This document shows, piece by piece, positions 11,276-22,910 of a stretch of DNA of 64,000 bases. The translations under genes and the position numbers were made by a program. A model generated the notes under the pieces. It made no database searches. It saw nothing but the letters and a program-made list of their open reading frames with translations, and was not told where the DNA came from. The stretch comes from Mycocentrospora acerina (lineage: Eukaryota > Ascomycota > Dothideomycetes > Pleosporales): positions 62,001 through 126,000 of the forward strand of contig JAKUHH010000207.1 in NCBI GenBank assembly GCA_022701365.1, in the 5' to 3' direction. How positions within the stretch are numbered: position 1 is the stretch's first letter; each line of letters opens with the position of its first letter.

Positions 11276-13456
11276 ATGGCCACCGGTACGCGGCCCTCTA
11301 TGCTTTGTGCTTGATGCTTGGTACTTGATGCTTGGTACTCGATGATACTCTGTACTCGATGACACTCTGAACTCGATGACGCTCTGTACTCGATGACACT
11401 ATGTACTCGATCATACTCAGTTCTCGATGCTTGGTCCTCGATACTCTGTCCTCGATGCTCTGCACTCTACACTCTCCATCTAGTCCTTTGCGCTGACCTG
11501 CCTCGCCAGTCCGTATCTGTGTCTGCGGTGATGAGGGAGTGGGCAAGAGCTCCATCATCACTTCGCTCGTCAAAGATGTCTTTGTCACGGCAAAGATCCA
11601 GCCCGTCCTCCCCCAGGTGACGCTGCCACCCACCCTGGGCACCCCCGACAACGTCACCACCACCATCGTCGACACCTCGGCCCTGCCCCACGAACGCCAT
11701 GCTCTCCGCAAAGAGCTCCGCAAGTCCAACGTCATCCTGCTCGTCTACTCGGACCACTACAGCTATGAGCGCGTCGCCCTCTTCTGGATGCCCTACTTCC
11801 GCTCGCTCGGCGTCAACGTGCCCGTCGTCCTGTGTGCAAACAAGTCGGAGCTGCTGTCCAACGGCACCACCTCCCAGGTCGTCACCGAGGAGATGCTGCC
11901 CGTCATGAACGAGTTCAAGGAGATTGACTCGTGCATACGCACAAGTGCAAAGGAGCACCACAACATCAACGAGGTCTTCTTCCTCTGCCAAAAGGCCGTC
12001 ACCCACCCCATCGCCCCGCTGTACGACTCGAAAGAAAATGCCCTCAAGCCCGCTGCCGTCTCGGCCTTGCAGCGCGTCTTCCACCTGTGCGACCAAGACA
12101 AGGATGGGTACTGGAACGACCAGGAGATCCACGACTTCCAGATCAAGTGCTTCGACAAGCCATTGGGCGACCATGACCTTGCCAACATCAAAAAGTCAAT
12201 GGAGCGATTTGCGCCTGGTGCCACTGATGAAAAGGGAATGGACGAGAAGAGTTTTCTGCTGCTTAACAAGATCTTTGCCGAAAAGGGTCGCCATGAGACA
12301 ATCTGGATCATCCTCCGAAAGTTTCACTACACTGACAGTCTTAGTCTGCAGGACACCTTCTTGCACCCCCAGTTTGACGTGGCGCAATTCTCGTCAGCCG
12401 AGCTGAGTCCTGCTGGGTACCGGTTCTTTGTTGACTTGTTCCTCAAGTTTGACAAGGACAACGATGGCGGACTCAATGACCGAGAGCTCATCAATCTCTT
12501 CACACCTACTCCTGGCGTTCCCGCGTCGTGGGTCGACTCTGCATTCCCCTCGTGCACGGTCCGCAACGAAGCTGGAAATATAACATTGCAAGGCTGGCTC
12601 GCACAGTGGAGTATGACGACGTTTGAGGAGCCCAAGACGACGCTGGAGTATCTGGCTTACCTTGGCTTTGAAAGCCACGATCGAGGTGGAACCATTAGCG
12701 CCCTCAAGGTGACAAAGCCACGAAAGCGACGGAAGAGGCCTGGCAGAGTCGAGCGCAACGTCTTCCTTTGTTATGTTCTGGGTTCAAGCGGAAGTGGAAA
12801 AAGTACACTCCTGTCGTCTTTCCTACAACGCCCGTTTACACAGACATACCACCCCACCATCAAGCCTCGAGCAGCAGTCAACAGTGTCGAGCTTAAAGGT
12901 GGCAAGCAGTGCTATCTCATCCTGGAAGAACTTGGCGAGCTCGAGCCAGCCATTCTGGAGAACCAGGCCAAGCTGGACGCCTGTGATTTACTCTGCTACA
13001 CGTACGACTCGAGTGATCCAGACAGCTTTACGCACATTGTCGAGCTGCGGAAGAAGTATCCGCACCTGGATGACTTGCCGGCGGTGTATACAGCGCTCAA
13101 GGCTGATCAGGACAAGACGATGCAGAGGTGTGAGCAGCAGCCGGATGAGTACACAAGCGCGTTGAGGATGGCGCCGCCGTTGCATGTTAGCGCGACGTGG
13201 AACAGTATATCGGAGCTGTTTGTCCATGTAAGTTTCAAGACACTGTCAAGACGTGGTGGTGGTGGATGATGATCATGATGGACAAACAAAGACTGACACA
13301 GCCTAGCTTGCCGAATGTGCAACGTATCCATCAACGGCCTTTCCCAAGGCAGAGGAAGAGCCATATGACAACATGAACCTTTATCTGGCGCTGGGCGCTG
13401 CTACGTGTGCGGTAGCATCTGTGATATTCATATGGCGGAGGAATACTTTCAATTGA
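11276..13456 (+). CDS. gem1: Miro/Gem1 mitochondrial Rho GTPase
   Basis: Outer-mitochondrial-membrane GTPase controlling mitochondrial shape, inheritance and ER contacts (yeast Gem1, animal Miro). Exons 11276-11285, 11510-13227 and 13307-13456 give 625 aa, close to the usual family length. The first exon is ten bases; splicing over 224 nt gives MATVRICVCGDEGVGKSS, including the P-loop of GTPase domain 1. Two EF-hand loops follow (DQDKDGYWNDQE and DKDNDGGLNDRE), then a second P-loop GSSGSGKST in GTPase domain 2, and a C-terminal tail anchor (YLALGAATCAVASVIFIW) ending in basic RRNTFN. Intron 1 is filled by a degenerate repeat of about 18 bp. The gene is divergent from creC and in tandem with the Zds gene. 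Confidence 0.96.
11330..11465. repeat. degenerate ~18-bp minisatellite inside gem1 intron 1
   Basis: Repeats of the type GTACTCGATGACACTCTG, with variants, fill most of the 224-nt first intron of gem1. Copies differ by point changes and small indels. Confidence 0.85.
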
Positions 13457-14564
13457 CGGCAGCACATTTACTTGTGTTGGCTACCATGGATGAGCAACAA
13501 ATGAATAATCTACACTCTTTGCAGTCTCTACAAAAGCTACTTGAGAGACGTGCAGTCTAATGATGAATGAGATGATTTGAAATTGACCCCTCACCTGGAT
13601 GTAATCAACAATCTACATTCGTACGTTCTTGCACTCTACTCGACAGAGGTGCAGTCCAATAATGAGTAGGTAAGATGATTTGAAATTGTTCCTCTCTCTC
13701 CTGGAAAGGCTCAGCCCCCAAAGTAGATAGTGCACAAGCGAGCAGAGGGGGGGAGAGAGAGAGAGAAGGATGTGGAGAGGGTTGCAAGCCTCTGGCGCTT
13801 CTGTGCGATGCAACGAGGGTGATTGCGCTCGTGGCCTTGACCCTAGTTGTTGACGATGAATGGCTACGGGCGGCTACGCAGGGTCTCTCTCGTATAGGAA
13901 ATGTGTCGAGCAGGGTCTCCCCTTGACGGCGGCGCGCCAAGTTTGCGACGCAGGCCCAAAAAGGGTGCAGAGGTGGTGTTTGTTGCACAACAAACACGGC
14001 AGAGGGGTGAGTGAACGAATGAACGAATGAACGAATGCATGCGTGTATGTGTGTATGTGTGTATATGTATGTGATGCTATTCCTAAAGTGCCAGACGAGC
14101 CACGCGCCACGCGCCACCAGCCTCTTGTGCCCATTAGTCCCCGTTGGTCGAATCACCAAAAAGAGGGGTGCGCGCGGCTGCTGGCCTGCTGGCCTGCTGG
14201 CTGGGCTTGCTAGACTGGTGATACACGCGCCCGTAGTGGAGAATGTCCAACTGCTCTGCATCTGCATCTGCATCTGACACCGACGACACCGACAACACCG
14301 ACGTCTGCACACGAATCGCGTAGCGTACCAGGCCGGTATTACTCCCGTCGTCTTGCTCGCTCACGCCTGTGCATGTCGTCCATGGTTGTTGCATCGATCC
14401 ATTGCTGCCACTGCCCTCGCCTCGCCTCGCCTCGCCTCCCGCACGCCGCTCGCTCATTCTTCGATGCCCGCGCTGTCTCGACGCTGTCCTGACCAGCACC
14501 GTCGCCGCCTCCGTCGAGTTCATTGGCCGCTTGGAGGCGCTGCACTCGTGCCCAAGAGTAGGAC
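13457..14564. other. gem1-zds intergenic region
   Basis: About 1.1 kb between two + strand genes. It is expected to hold the gem1 terminator and the zds promoter. It includes a GAACGAAT-type short repeat near 14013-14037. Open frames on the minus strand resemble no protein family. Confidence 0.55.
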
Positions 14565-17500
14565 ATGATGGTGAGTTGTTGTAGTACTTACTACCTGCAC
14601 ACCCAAAGCCATATCCATTCTACATACATGCACATGCACCCATATACACACCCACATGCACACACACATATACTCCCACGTGTACACACACCCACCCACA
14701 CGCCCACATGTACACACACACACCCCCACACACACACACACACACACTCACCACCCCCCCAAGCAAACGCTGACCACGGCCACCAGGCCACCCCCGCCGA
14801 ACGAGCACGAGAGCTGGAGCGAATGTACCAGATGCGACGTGGCCATGCGCCCCAGATCTCCATCAGCGATGACAACCACCACGTCACCGAGGCCATTGGC
14901 GACATGTACGGCAGCGACTTGGAAATAGCTGCCAGACGCAACTCTCGCCCACTGAGCTTCCTACCCGATCCGCTTGGCGACGCCATCCAGCCCTTTGACC
15001 CCTTCCCGACCGGCCCGCCTGCGAGATCTCCACTGCGCCCCCTGCCGTCCAGCGACGACCTCCTGAGCCCGACATTGCACAACGGCAGCCTGGGCGTCCC
15101 ACAGGAACGGGGAGGAGCAGGAGCAGGAGCAGCACGCAGCGGCCCAAACGGCGCGCAGCCCCCGTCCTTGCCGCGCTCCAACTCGGACACGGCCTCGCAG
15201 CAGTTCCCCCTCAACGACATAGACTACGAATCGAGCCCTGCCGGCCTCGCCCAAGAGCTGAGCAACCTGCAGGCCATACGCCGAATGTCCATGGGTGTCA
15301 ATGGGGCGGATCCTGATTTGCCGTCATTTCAGTCCGCCGGCTCGCCTGCAGTTTCTCCACCGAACCTTTCAGAAGAAGACGACCCCTCGGCTCTTTTCTG
15401 GGTCCCCGCACGCCTGCACCCCGAGCTCGCGCCAGTCGAATTCAAGACATTTATCGAGGACAAGATCGACAAGACCAGACGTCGGTCTGGCGACTCGGAA
15501 TCGCTGCTTTCTCCTGATGGCGCTCCTGGCAGGCAGGGCTCGGTAGGAGGGCTGCGCAGGAAGAAGTCAATGCTCTCTAGGCAGGTGGATAGTGGGGTTG
15601 GCTACAAGGACGGCGCTGAGCGGCTGGAAAGAACCAGATCTGGCCGCCAGGTGAACGGCGGCCTCTCGGACGTGCAGGAGTTGGAACACATTATCGAGGA
15701 CCCAGCCTCGTCGGGGAGACGCATGAGCATCTCAGCCTCCGAGGGCGATGCGCATATTGTAGCGGGCAAGGTTGGCCCTGGCGCTTTTCTTAAACGCGCT
15801 ACTCGCACCACCTATCGACGAGGCAGTCTACGCAAGGGCGGGCCGGCATTGTCGAGGCGGTTGATTACACGGCACACGGAAACGGATACAGAAGAGTCTC
15901 CCTCTTCCTCGCCCACGCACTCGGACGACATACCCGACGTGCCACGCCTCCCCACGCTCAACAGAGTGCAGTCAGAGCCTGTAAACTCGACATTCGATTC
16001 ACCTTCTAATTTCTCCCGTCCAGTGCGGAGGCCATCAGCACAGGGAGACGACGAAGAAAGACCTACATCTGCAGAGGACCTGACCCGACCAGGTTCGTCT
16101 GAGCGTGGATCAGAAGAACGCCCACGACCCCAACCGAAGAAGTTCCACTCTAGAATTGCTTCCAATGGACGAACAACTGCACCCCTACCTGGATACACCC
16201 CTCCACAGAATGTCCCACAGATTGTTGCGACTCCCCCAGCACAGGAGCCAGACAGGAGACTTCCGCTGCAGCTTCCAGAGCGTCATTCTTCCCGGCAACC
16301 ACCTCCCATACAGCAACCACAGCCTTTACCACTTCAACAGCAACAGCAACAACAACAACAACCACAGCCTCTACCACAGCCTCTACCACCCCAACAACAA
16401 CAACAACCCAACGGCCCTCGCCAACCACCTCAGCCTCACCTTCCAACCCACCAACAACCGCGTCCTCTGGCCCCACCGCCTTCTCAGTCCCCGATTCAGC
16501 CACAGCCCCAGCCTCAAACTCCGCCCCAATCCCAGCCTTCGCCTCCACCGCAACAACAACGACAATCCCCCTCTAGTCGGCCAAACCGCCATGTACAAGC
16601 CGCTCAAGCTTCCCCCATCAACCCTGCTCAATCTTTTGAAGAACTTTCCCAACGCCCATCGCCTCTCCCAGGCCAGGGCAGCACGCGAACAGATAATCTA
16701 TCCGTTGTGCCCAATCTTCCCAAAGAAGAGAAGACTGAACCGAGATTGAAGGTCAAGAAGGATGACAGCGGCGCGAGGAAGACCAGTTGGGGTTGGTTAG
16801 TGGGAAGTAATCAGGACAAGGAACGTGACAAGAAGGAAAAGGAAGAAAGAGAAAAGGAAGCTGCAAAGAGAGTGAAGAACAAACTCAGCAAACCACAAGA
16901 GAAGAGCCATGATGACACGAGACTTGACCTGCTGCAGTCATCGATACAACGTGGAAACGGTAGCCGGGAGAGTGTTGTGCTGGACCGCGAAGGTGTGAAA
17001 TTGGATGAAGAGCGCAAGAAGGAGAGCACCCGGAAAATTTCAAGTGACACGAAGAAAGAAAAGGAACCAGGTCTACTATCGTCAATCTTTGGTGGCGGGA
17101 AGAAGAAGAGCTCTGAAAAGGAGCTTGCCCAGAAGAAGAATGCGATACGTGGGGTTTCACCGGAACCTCCTCCACGAACGCTCAGGCCCGATATTGACTA
17201 CAACTGGACTCGATTTTCGATTCTGGAGGAGCGTGCCATTTACCGCATGGCCCATATCAAACTGGCCAATCCAAAGCGTGAGCTTTACTCCCAGGTTCTG
17301 CTCAGCAATTTCATGTACTCGTACCTCGCCAAGGTCCAACAGATGCACCCACAAATACAGATTGGCAATTCCAAACAGGCAAAACAGGCACAGCAACAGC
17401 AACAGGCTGCACAACAGAGGAAAGAGCAGCAACAGCAGCAGCAGCAGCAGCAACAACAACAACCTCAGTCTCAACCCCAGTCCCAGTCCCAGCCGCAGTC

Positions 17501-17928
17501 ACAGCAGCAGCAACAGCCGGAGGAGTTTGCCCAGTATCAACGGTACCAGCAGGCATGTTCACCCACATCAACTGCTACGTGAATACGAGCTAACAGCCCG
17601 CCAGCAGCAGCAGCAATCCCAACCCGAGACCAGCGATTGGCCCAGCATTCTGCCCCCCTCGCAGCAAGATGCGCATTCGCAAAACGGCCATGAAAAGTCG
17701 TCGACGTACAACCAAAACCCGCGGGACTCGCACCATTCGCAACATAGCGTCAATACGAATACTAACACGGGCATGAATGGAAGCGGACATGGAAATGCAA
17801 ATGCAAACGGAAAGGGGTACAGCGTAGCCAATACGCAGAATTACCTGGGGCAGACGGGGAAACACGGTCCGCTTGGGGGGTACTCTGATTCTGATCAGAG
17901 CAGTAGGGGAGACGACGACATGTGGTAG
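14565..17928 (+). CDS. Zds1/Zds2-family protein, PP2A-Cdc55 regulator
   Basis: Yeast Zds1/Zds2 bind the B-type PP2A subunit Cdc55 and affect mitotic exit, polarity and its cytoplasmic localisation; this is the filamentous-fungal relative. Proposed exons are 14565-14570, 14787-17552 and 17605-17928 (1031 aa). The N-terminus has RRGHAPQISISDDNHHVTEA, then the conserved segment ALFWVPARLHPELAPVEFK, then long low-complexity Ser/Pro/Gln regions. The diagnostic Zds C-terminal domain lies at about 805-860 (DYNWTRFSILEERAIYRMAH, then LYSQVLLSNFMYSYLAKVQQ), followed by a Gln-rich tail and a short acidic end. The first exon encodes only two Met codons; the 216-nt intron is CA-rich. Intron 2 (17553-17604) uses a GC donor (CAG/GCATGT) with CTAAC ten bases before the acceptor; no GT-AG pair restores the frame. 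If intron 1 is wrong, the start is somewhat downstream. Confidence 0.87.
14655..14757. repeat. (CA)-rich tract in zds intron 1
   Basis: Interrupted CACACA/CCCACA repeats form most of the proposed 216-nt first intron just upstream of the acceptor at 14786. The frame reads through it as His/Thr/Pro repeats, which argues that it is intron rather than protein. Confidence 0.8.
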
Positions 17929-18446
17929 ACGGAAGTCTATGGTCAATGGTGGATATTTCGAATGGGGTGGGGGAGTTTTATTTTATTTTTTTGTCGTAGA
18001 TTTGGTGTTTTGGTCGGCATGTGAATGACAATGGTGGGGGGTGTGTATGTGTGTTTGGTGGATGGGATGAAAGCAGGAAAGAAGTCATGGTGAAGATGAG
18101 ATGGACATGAGCAAGGACAGGACATGACAGGACAGGTCAAGTCAAGTCAGGCTAGGCTAGGCTAGGCTAGGCGAGGCGTAATAACCCATTCCTGCTGAGT
18201 TGATTTATATTTTATTACATCACATTCCATTACACAACGTTACATTACATTACATTACATTACATTGTCTTATAGTGGATTCACTCTTCCTTGTTAGTCC
18301 TTTATTTTTAATATAAAATCAAGCGCGTTTCTTTAGTCCCTCGTTTTTTTAACGCCGTAACTTTCTTTTCTATTTTTATATAAATATATATATGTGTGTA
18401 CATGTGTAAATACACTAATTCTAGTAAAGAAAGTAGCAGTAGTAGC

Positions 18447-18499
<53 letters not shown>

Positions 18500-19199
18500 A
18501 AGAAGAAGAAGAAGAAGACTGTCTTGTCTTGTCTTGTCTAATCCATTTTTGTGTAGTTCCTCTTCTTCCTTTCTTCCTCCTTTCCTTTCTCTAGTGTCTG
18601 TTTTTCCCCCCTCCATGTCCATGTGCAACTATATTTACAGCTATAATCATTGAATTGAAGAATTAACCAACTCATAATTGGATGCGTTGAATATTAAAAA
18701 AGCAGTATGGACGAGGGGAGGGGGTTATTTTTGATTTAATTACACAAGTCTCATGCTCATGCTCATGCTCATTCCGTAGACGTGAAATTACCCTTCCTCT
18801 TTCCCTTTTTTCTTTGGCTAATTTTTTCTTCCTAACCGCTTTTTTCCCTCCATGTTAGTTGATTTATTTTGCGTCCCAGTTTTTTTCAGTGGGAAAAAGG
18901 GTATCGCGAAGGGAAAGGGGGAAGGAGTGCAGTTTGTTCATGGAGGTGGGATATGGGTACGTTGTGTTCAATTTATTTTTGGTGTGTTTTACTTATTTAT
19001 GTTCATGTTCATGTTTGGACTCAATTTTTTTTGGTGATTACATAGTGACTGGTTGACTGGCTTGATATGATGTGGTGAGGATTAGAAAAATAACAGAGAC
19101 ATGATGGACTGATAATGCGTGAATAGATGGTTGGTGGATTGATTGATTGACTTACTAAATCAATTCAGAACACTTCAATACAAACTACTTCAACACAAA
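17929..19199. other. zds-GH18 convergent intergenic region with simple repeats
   Basis: About 1.27 kb between convergent genes, AT-rich and full of short tandem repeats: GGCTA units at 18150-18172, ACATT units at 18241-18266 and AGT/AGA triplets at 18432-18519. It probably contains two 3' UTRs. No gene was seen. Confidence 0.65.
18432..18519. repeat. (AGT)n-(AGA)n compound microsatellite
   Basis: Some 22 AGT-type triplets, with early AGC variants, pass directly into about seven AGA triplets. The array is intergenic, between convergent 3' ends. Confidence 0.9.
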
Positions 19200-20673
19200 C
19201 TACCCCGGATACTGCTCGAATAAAAACCCCGCTGCCATCTCAACATTCCCGTCCGTCGCATTCAACGCCGCCACCGCCTCAGCTTGCGCAAACCCCAACG
19301 CAACCAACTTCTGCACTTCGCTATCGGGCCACGGCGTACGAGCCGGCAAGAGCCCAGAAACCATTTGACGGACCTGCTCGGGTGTAATGCCCAGGGGTTG
19401 TTGTTGGGGGCGGGCATTCAGTCTTGGGGGTTCTTCGGCGCGCAGTACCCGGCCCAGAGAGGCTACCCACCCGGCCTGAACGGTTTCGTTGTTTAGATCG
19501 AGAGACGACACGTGGACGAGATCTTCCTCGCAGTCGCCGCTGTTGAAGTACTCCCAGCCCATTATGCCGCCAAAGCCGTTGCCGACGTGCTTATACTTTT
19601 CGCGGAGACGGGTGCAGACGTCACGCAGGCGGGTGACGGGAACATGTCCTGCGCCGTTGCCAGGGTTGGTCACAACGCCCAGGACGACCTTCTCGGGGGC
19701 CCAGCCCGCGGCGATGATGGCATCGTACCACTGCGTTGTGCCGGCGTCACCCCATCCACAGTAGAATTGCGTGTTGTACCAGGCGATTTCGCGGCCGTAG
19801 ATGCTGCATTCGAGCTCTGGGTAGGAGAAGCCGCTGAGATGGGGAAGAGTAGGATGGAGGGGATTGGGGCTGGGGCCACTGGCAAGGGTGGGACGAGGAG
19901 GGCGGAGGTGGGCGGGGACCTTTGGGTCGGGGATGAGGGCCGTGGCGACGGGGGCGAGGGTGATGAGAAACGAGGGACCAAAGTCTGCGCGCAAACGGGC
20001 GATGAGACGTGTGGCGGTGGAGAGGGGGATTTGCTCTTCGACGTCGAGATCGAGGCCTGAGAGGGCGTGGGAAGATATCATGGCATGGAGAGGTGCGTAG
20101 TAAGCTTCAAACTGGGCGAGTCAGCCTTTGATTTTGATGTTGAAGAGACGGTTGAGGCTGTTGATGTGGTTGAGGTTATCAAGGCCAATGAGGGGCATAA
20201 CGTCAAGGCTGAAGAGTAGCATAAATGCGTAGTCGTTGAAAAACACATGTATAGAATTTCTCAACAGAGACAATACAGAAACATGACAAGTACATCAACA
20301 CATCATAGAGTATGAATAAATAGAAAAAGATAAAACATACACTCGCCTCATCCCCACTCAGCTTCTCAAACGAGCCCTTTGCCGCCCCGCCCAACATGCC
20401 CAGCACCCTCACGCCGCTGCCCTGAAGCCATGCCACCTCTCCCCACAACTGGTCATATCTCTTGTCGTCTGGATGATGGTCGTTGAGGGTGATATTTCCA
20501 GGCCCCTCGTTCAGGTGGATGGCGGCGATGATGACATGTGTGATGCCCGTGTTGTTGGTGAGTAGAGGCAGCAGCGAGTAGTAGGTGCCGGCTGGGTCGT
20601 GGAAGGTCTGGTGATAGACAATCAGACGGGGTCCAGTCGATGGCGGGAGGAGCTTCGGTGGCGGCGAGGTCAT
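19200..20673 (-). CDS. cytosolic GH18 glycoside hydrolase with C-terminal UBA domain
   Basis: Glycoside hydrolase family 18 enzyme (chitinase or endo-beta-N-acetylglucosaminidase type). Exons 20341-20673 and 19200-20111 give 414 aa; the 229-nt intron joins GDEAS to FEAYYAPL. The barrel carries the signature SGLDLDVEE (about 129-137); Asp132, Asp134 and catalytic Glu136 are present, while the first Asp of the DxxDxDxE pattern is Ser. Further GH18 features are LGMLGGAAKGSF and IMGWEYFNSGD. There is no signal peptide: the protein begins MTSPPPKLLPPSTGPRL. After a linker, residues about 374-411 (DSEVQKLVALGFAQAEAVAA, then LNATDGNVEMAAGFLFEQ) match a ubiquitin-associated domain. Cytosolic GH18 endoglycosidases are known in fungi and act on free or misfolded glycoproteins; a role in glycan/ubiquitin quality control is inference. 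It converges with zds and is in tandem with cdk1. Confidence 0.88.
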
Positions 20674-21153
20674 GGTTGCGTGTCGATGGGGAGAGCCGGG
20701 AGATGCGGCTGTCGCGTCAACACCGGCGCGGCGCGTTCCTGTATCCCTGCATACCCCGCATCATAGGGCTGAGTGGGGCGGATTCAACACTCACAGTGAC
20801 AGATGCTTCTTCGTTGTTGCCCCTGCGGCCTCTCAGGCAAAGGACACAAGAACTCTCACGTCCAACCGTGGCAAAATGGTCACGAGCACTCGTCCAATAG
20901 CAGCTTAGAAAAAAACAAAATTCATGCAGAGATGATTTCGATCCTTATTCCTGACACCCCAAATGCAAAGAGCCTCATATCATGCAGCCATAACGCCATC
21001 GCTGTCCTTTTCGGCTCAGCCCAGTTCCATCATATACAAAACAGGCGTGCATCATGTTGAGATACTAGTGCAGCCAATACATGCCTCCGTCGACGCCCAG
21101 CATGCTTCCATCCATATCCATTACAATCGTGCGCCCCCACGGCCCTTGTCCAA
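20674..21153. other. GH18 promoter / cdk1 3' region
   Basis: About 480 bp upstream of the GH18 start and downstream of the cdk1 stop, both on the minus strand. No further gene or RNA was recognised. Confidence 0.6.
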
Positions 21154-22458
21154 TTAGTGGTAGCCGTTGGTGTAGACGCCACGCTCGTTCACCCCTGTAA
21201 AGTAAGGGTGGATGACCGTCTGCTTGGCTGAGATGCGGCCGGCAGGGTCATAGACGAGAAGAGCATCGAGCAAGTCGAGGCCCAGGTCATCGAGATTTGT
21301 GACAATCGCAGCAATGTCTGTGCGAGCCCACTTGGGGAACGAGGGCTTGAAGTCGGGGAACGACGTGACGCCGGGCCAGTCCTGCTCGTTGGGAGTGCCG
21401 AGAATGCTGTGCAATGTTAGCGGTTGAATAGATACTGGGGAGAGGCTACGAACCGGAAGATCTTGAAGATCTCGTCAATCTCAGAATCGCCGGGGAACAG
21501 AGGCTTGCGTGTGCACATTTCTGCGAAGATGCAGCCAACCGACCACATGTCAACGCCCGTTGAGTATTGCCGGCCGCCAAGGAGAATCTCGGGGGAGCGG
21601 TACCACAGTGTGACAACCTGCAACGCGTCAGTCTTGAGTCCACGTAGGTAAATGTGTACATGTATGTATGCATATGTATATATGTACATATGCGTATGGG
21701 TGTAATTGGCCTACCTCGTGTGTGTAGGTCCTCAGCGGGACACCAAAGGCGCGGGCCAGACCAAAATCAGCCAGCTTGAGGTTGCAGTCCTTGTCGACGA
21801 GGAGATTCTGCGGCTTCAGGTCACGGTGCAGGATGCGGTGGGCATGGCAGTAGCGCACACCCTGGCACAGCTGCATCATGAACTTCTTGACCATGTTGGT
21901 GTCCATGACCAAGGGCTGGCCGGCAAGCCCAGAGCCGTCGGGCAGGGCCTTGCCTCGGCCACCCTGGCTGACTGGCAGGGCCTCCATGTACTTCTTCAGG
22001 TCGAGGTCGAGATACTCGAAGACGAGGTACAGCTTGTGGCCGTCGGCGTGAACAATGTTGAACAGGCGCACAATGTTGGGGTCGTTCATCTCCTTGAGCA
22101 GCGAGATCTCGCGAATGGCCGTCGACGGGACGCCCTCGTCCTCTGCCTCGAGACGGATCTTCTTGAGGGCGACGATGCGCTGGTCCTTTGTGGTGAGGTC
22201 TCTGGCCTTGTAGACCACGCCATACGTGCCTGGTGTGTTGTGTTAGCAGTCGTCTGGTGTTGACAGTGTTGACATTGTCTGGTGTTGACAGTGTTGGCAG
22301 TCATCTCTCGTCTTGACAGCGTTGGCAGCCACCTCGTGTTGATAGTGTTGGCAGTGAGGTGAGTGCAGAAGAGTGAGGTGAATCAGGAAAGAGCGACGTG
22401 AAGGAAGGAAAAATAACACACCCTCCCCAATCTTCTCCATCTTCTGGTAGTTCTCCAT
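21154..22458 (-). CDS. cdk1: cyclin-dependent kinase 1 (Cdc2/NimX)
   Basis: Master Ser/Thr kinase of G1/S and G2/M transitions, acting with cyclins. Exons 22422-22458, 21715-22229, 21454-21617 and 21154-21406 give 322 aa. The start MENYQKMEKIGEG is followed, after a 192-nt intron, by TYGVVYK, which contains the inhibitory Thr-Tyr pair. Hallmarks: the cyclin-binding helix PSTAIRE, catalytic HRDLKPQN, DFGLARAFG, the activation loop RTYTHEVVTLWYRSPEILLG with the activating Thr, and GVDMWSVGCIFAEM. An insertion of about 25 residues between the alpha-D and alpha-E region (around LPVSQGGRGKALPDGSG) is longer than in animal Cdk1. The exact PSTAIRE rules out the Pho85/Cdk5 group. It is divergent from the ALKBH1-like gene. 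Intron 1 carries degenerate repeats. Confidence 0.97.
22236..22352. repeat. degenerate TGTTGACAGTGTTGGCAG repeats in cdk1 intron 1
   Basis: Several imperfect copies built on TGTTGACA/TGTTGGCA blocks lie within the 192-nt first intron of cdk1, close to its 3' splice site (minus-strand orientation). Confidence 0.75.
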
Positions 22459-22910
22459 GGCGGCGGTGTGCAAACGAGAGGCTGCGCAGACGATAGGCGG
22501 TCAGGCGTGAGGCGAGGCGTTTGTCGGCAGATGGGCAGAACGTGAGCGGCTGACGGCGACGGACAAGTCGACAGACGAGCAATGAAGCAGAAACGTGCCT
22601 GTAGGTTAGTAGGTTAGCAGCGCTGGGCCGAGTCGAGAGGGAACAAAGCCAAAGTCGTCTGCGTGCAAAAACACGAGGTAAACACTCGCAGCTGCCCCCT
22701 CCGCGCTAACAGGCCGCAAACGCGTCGGTTAGCCAACACCCTTGCACATGACTTGGCTTGTCATGCACATCACTCGTGACTTGCCGTGCACACCTCACAC
22801 ACATTGGCTTTGCCACGCCATTCACTCCTTGCTTCTCATGCACATCCCACATGTACACATGCACACACCAGGAAACACACACAGACACACATACACACAC
22901 ACCAGGAAAC
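22459..22910. promoter_or_regulatory. divergent promoter region between cdk1 and the ALKBH1-like gene
   Basis: 452 bp separate the two start codons, so both promoters and 5' UTRs must lie here, although transcripts could overlap. The gene-proximal right part is CA-rich. No specific factor site is claimed. Confidence 0.6.

Noticed and set aside
14571..14786. His/Thr/Pro-rich extension of the Zds N-terminus
   Set aside because: Produced by reading through a CA-rich stretch with a good GTGAGT donor at 14571; interpreted as an intron.
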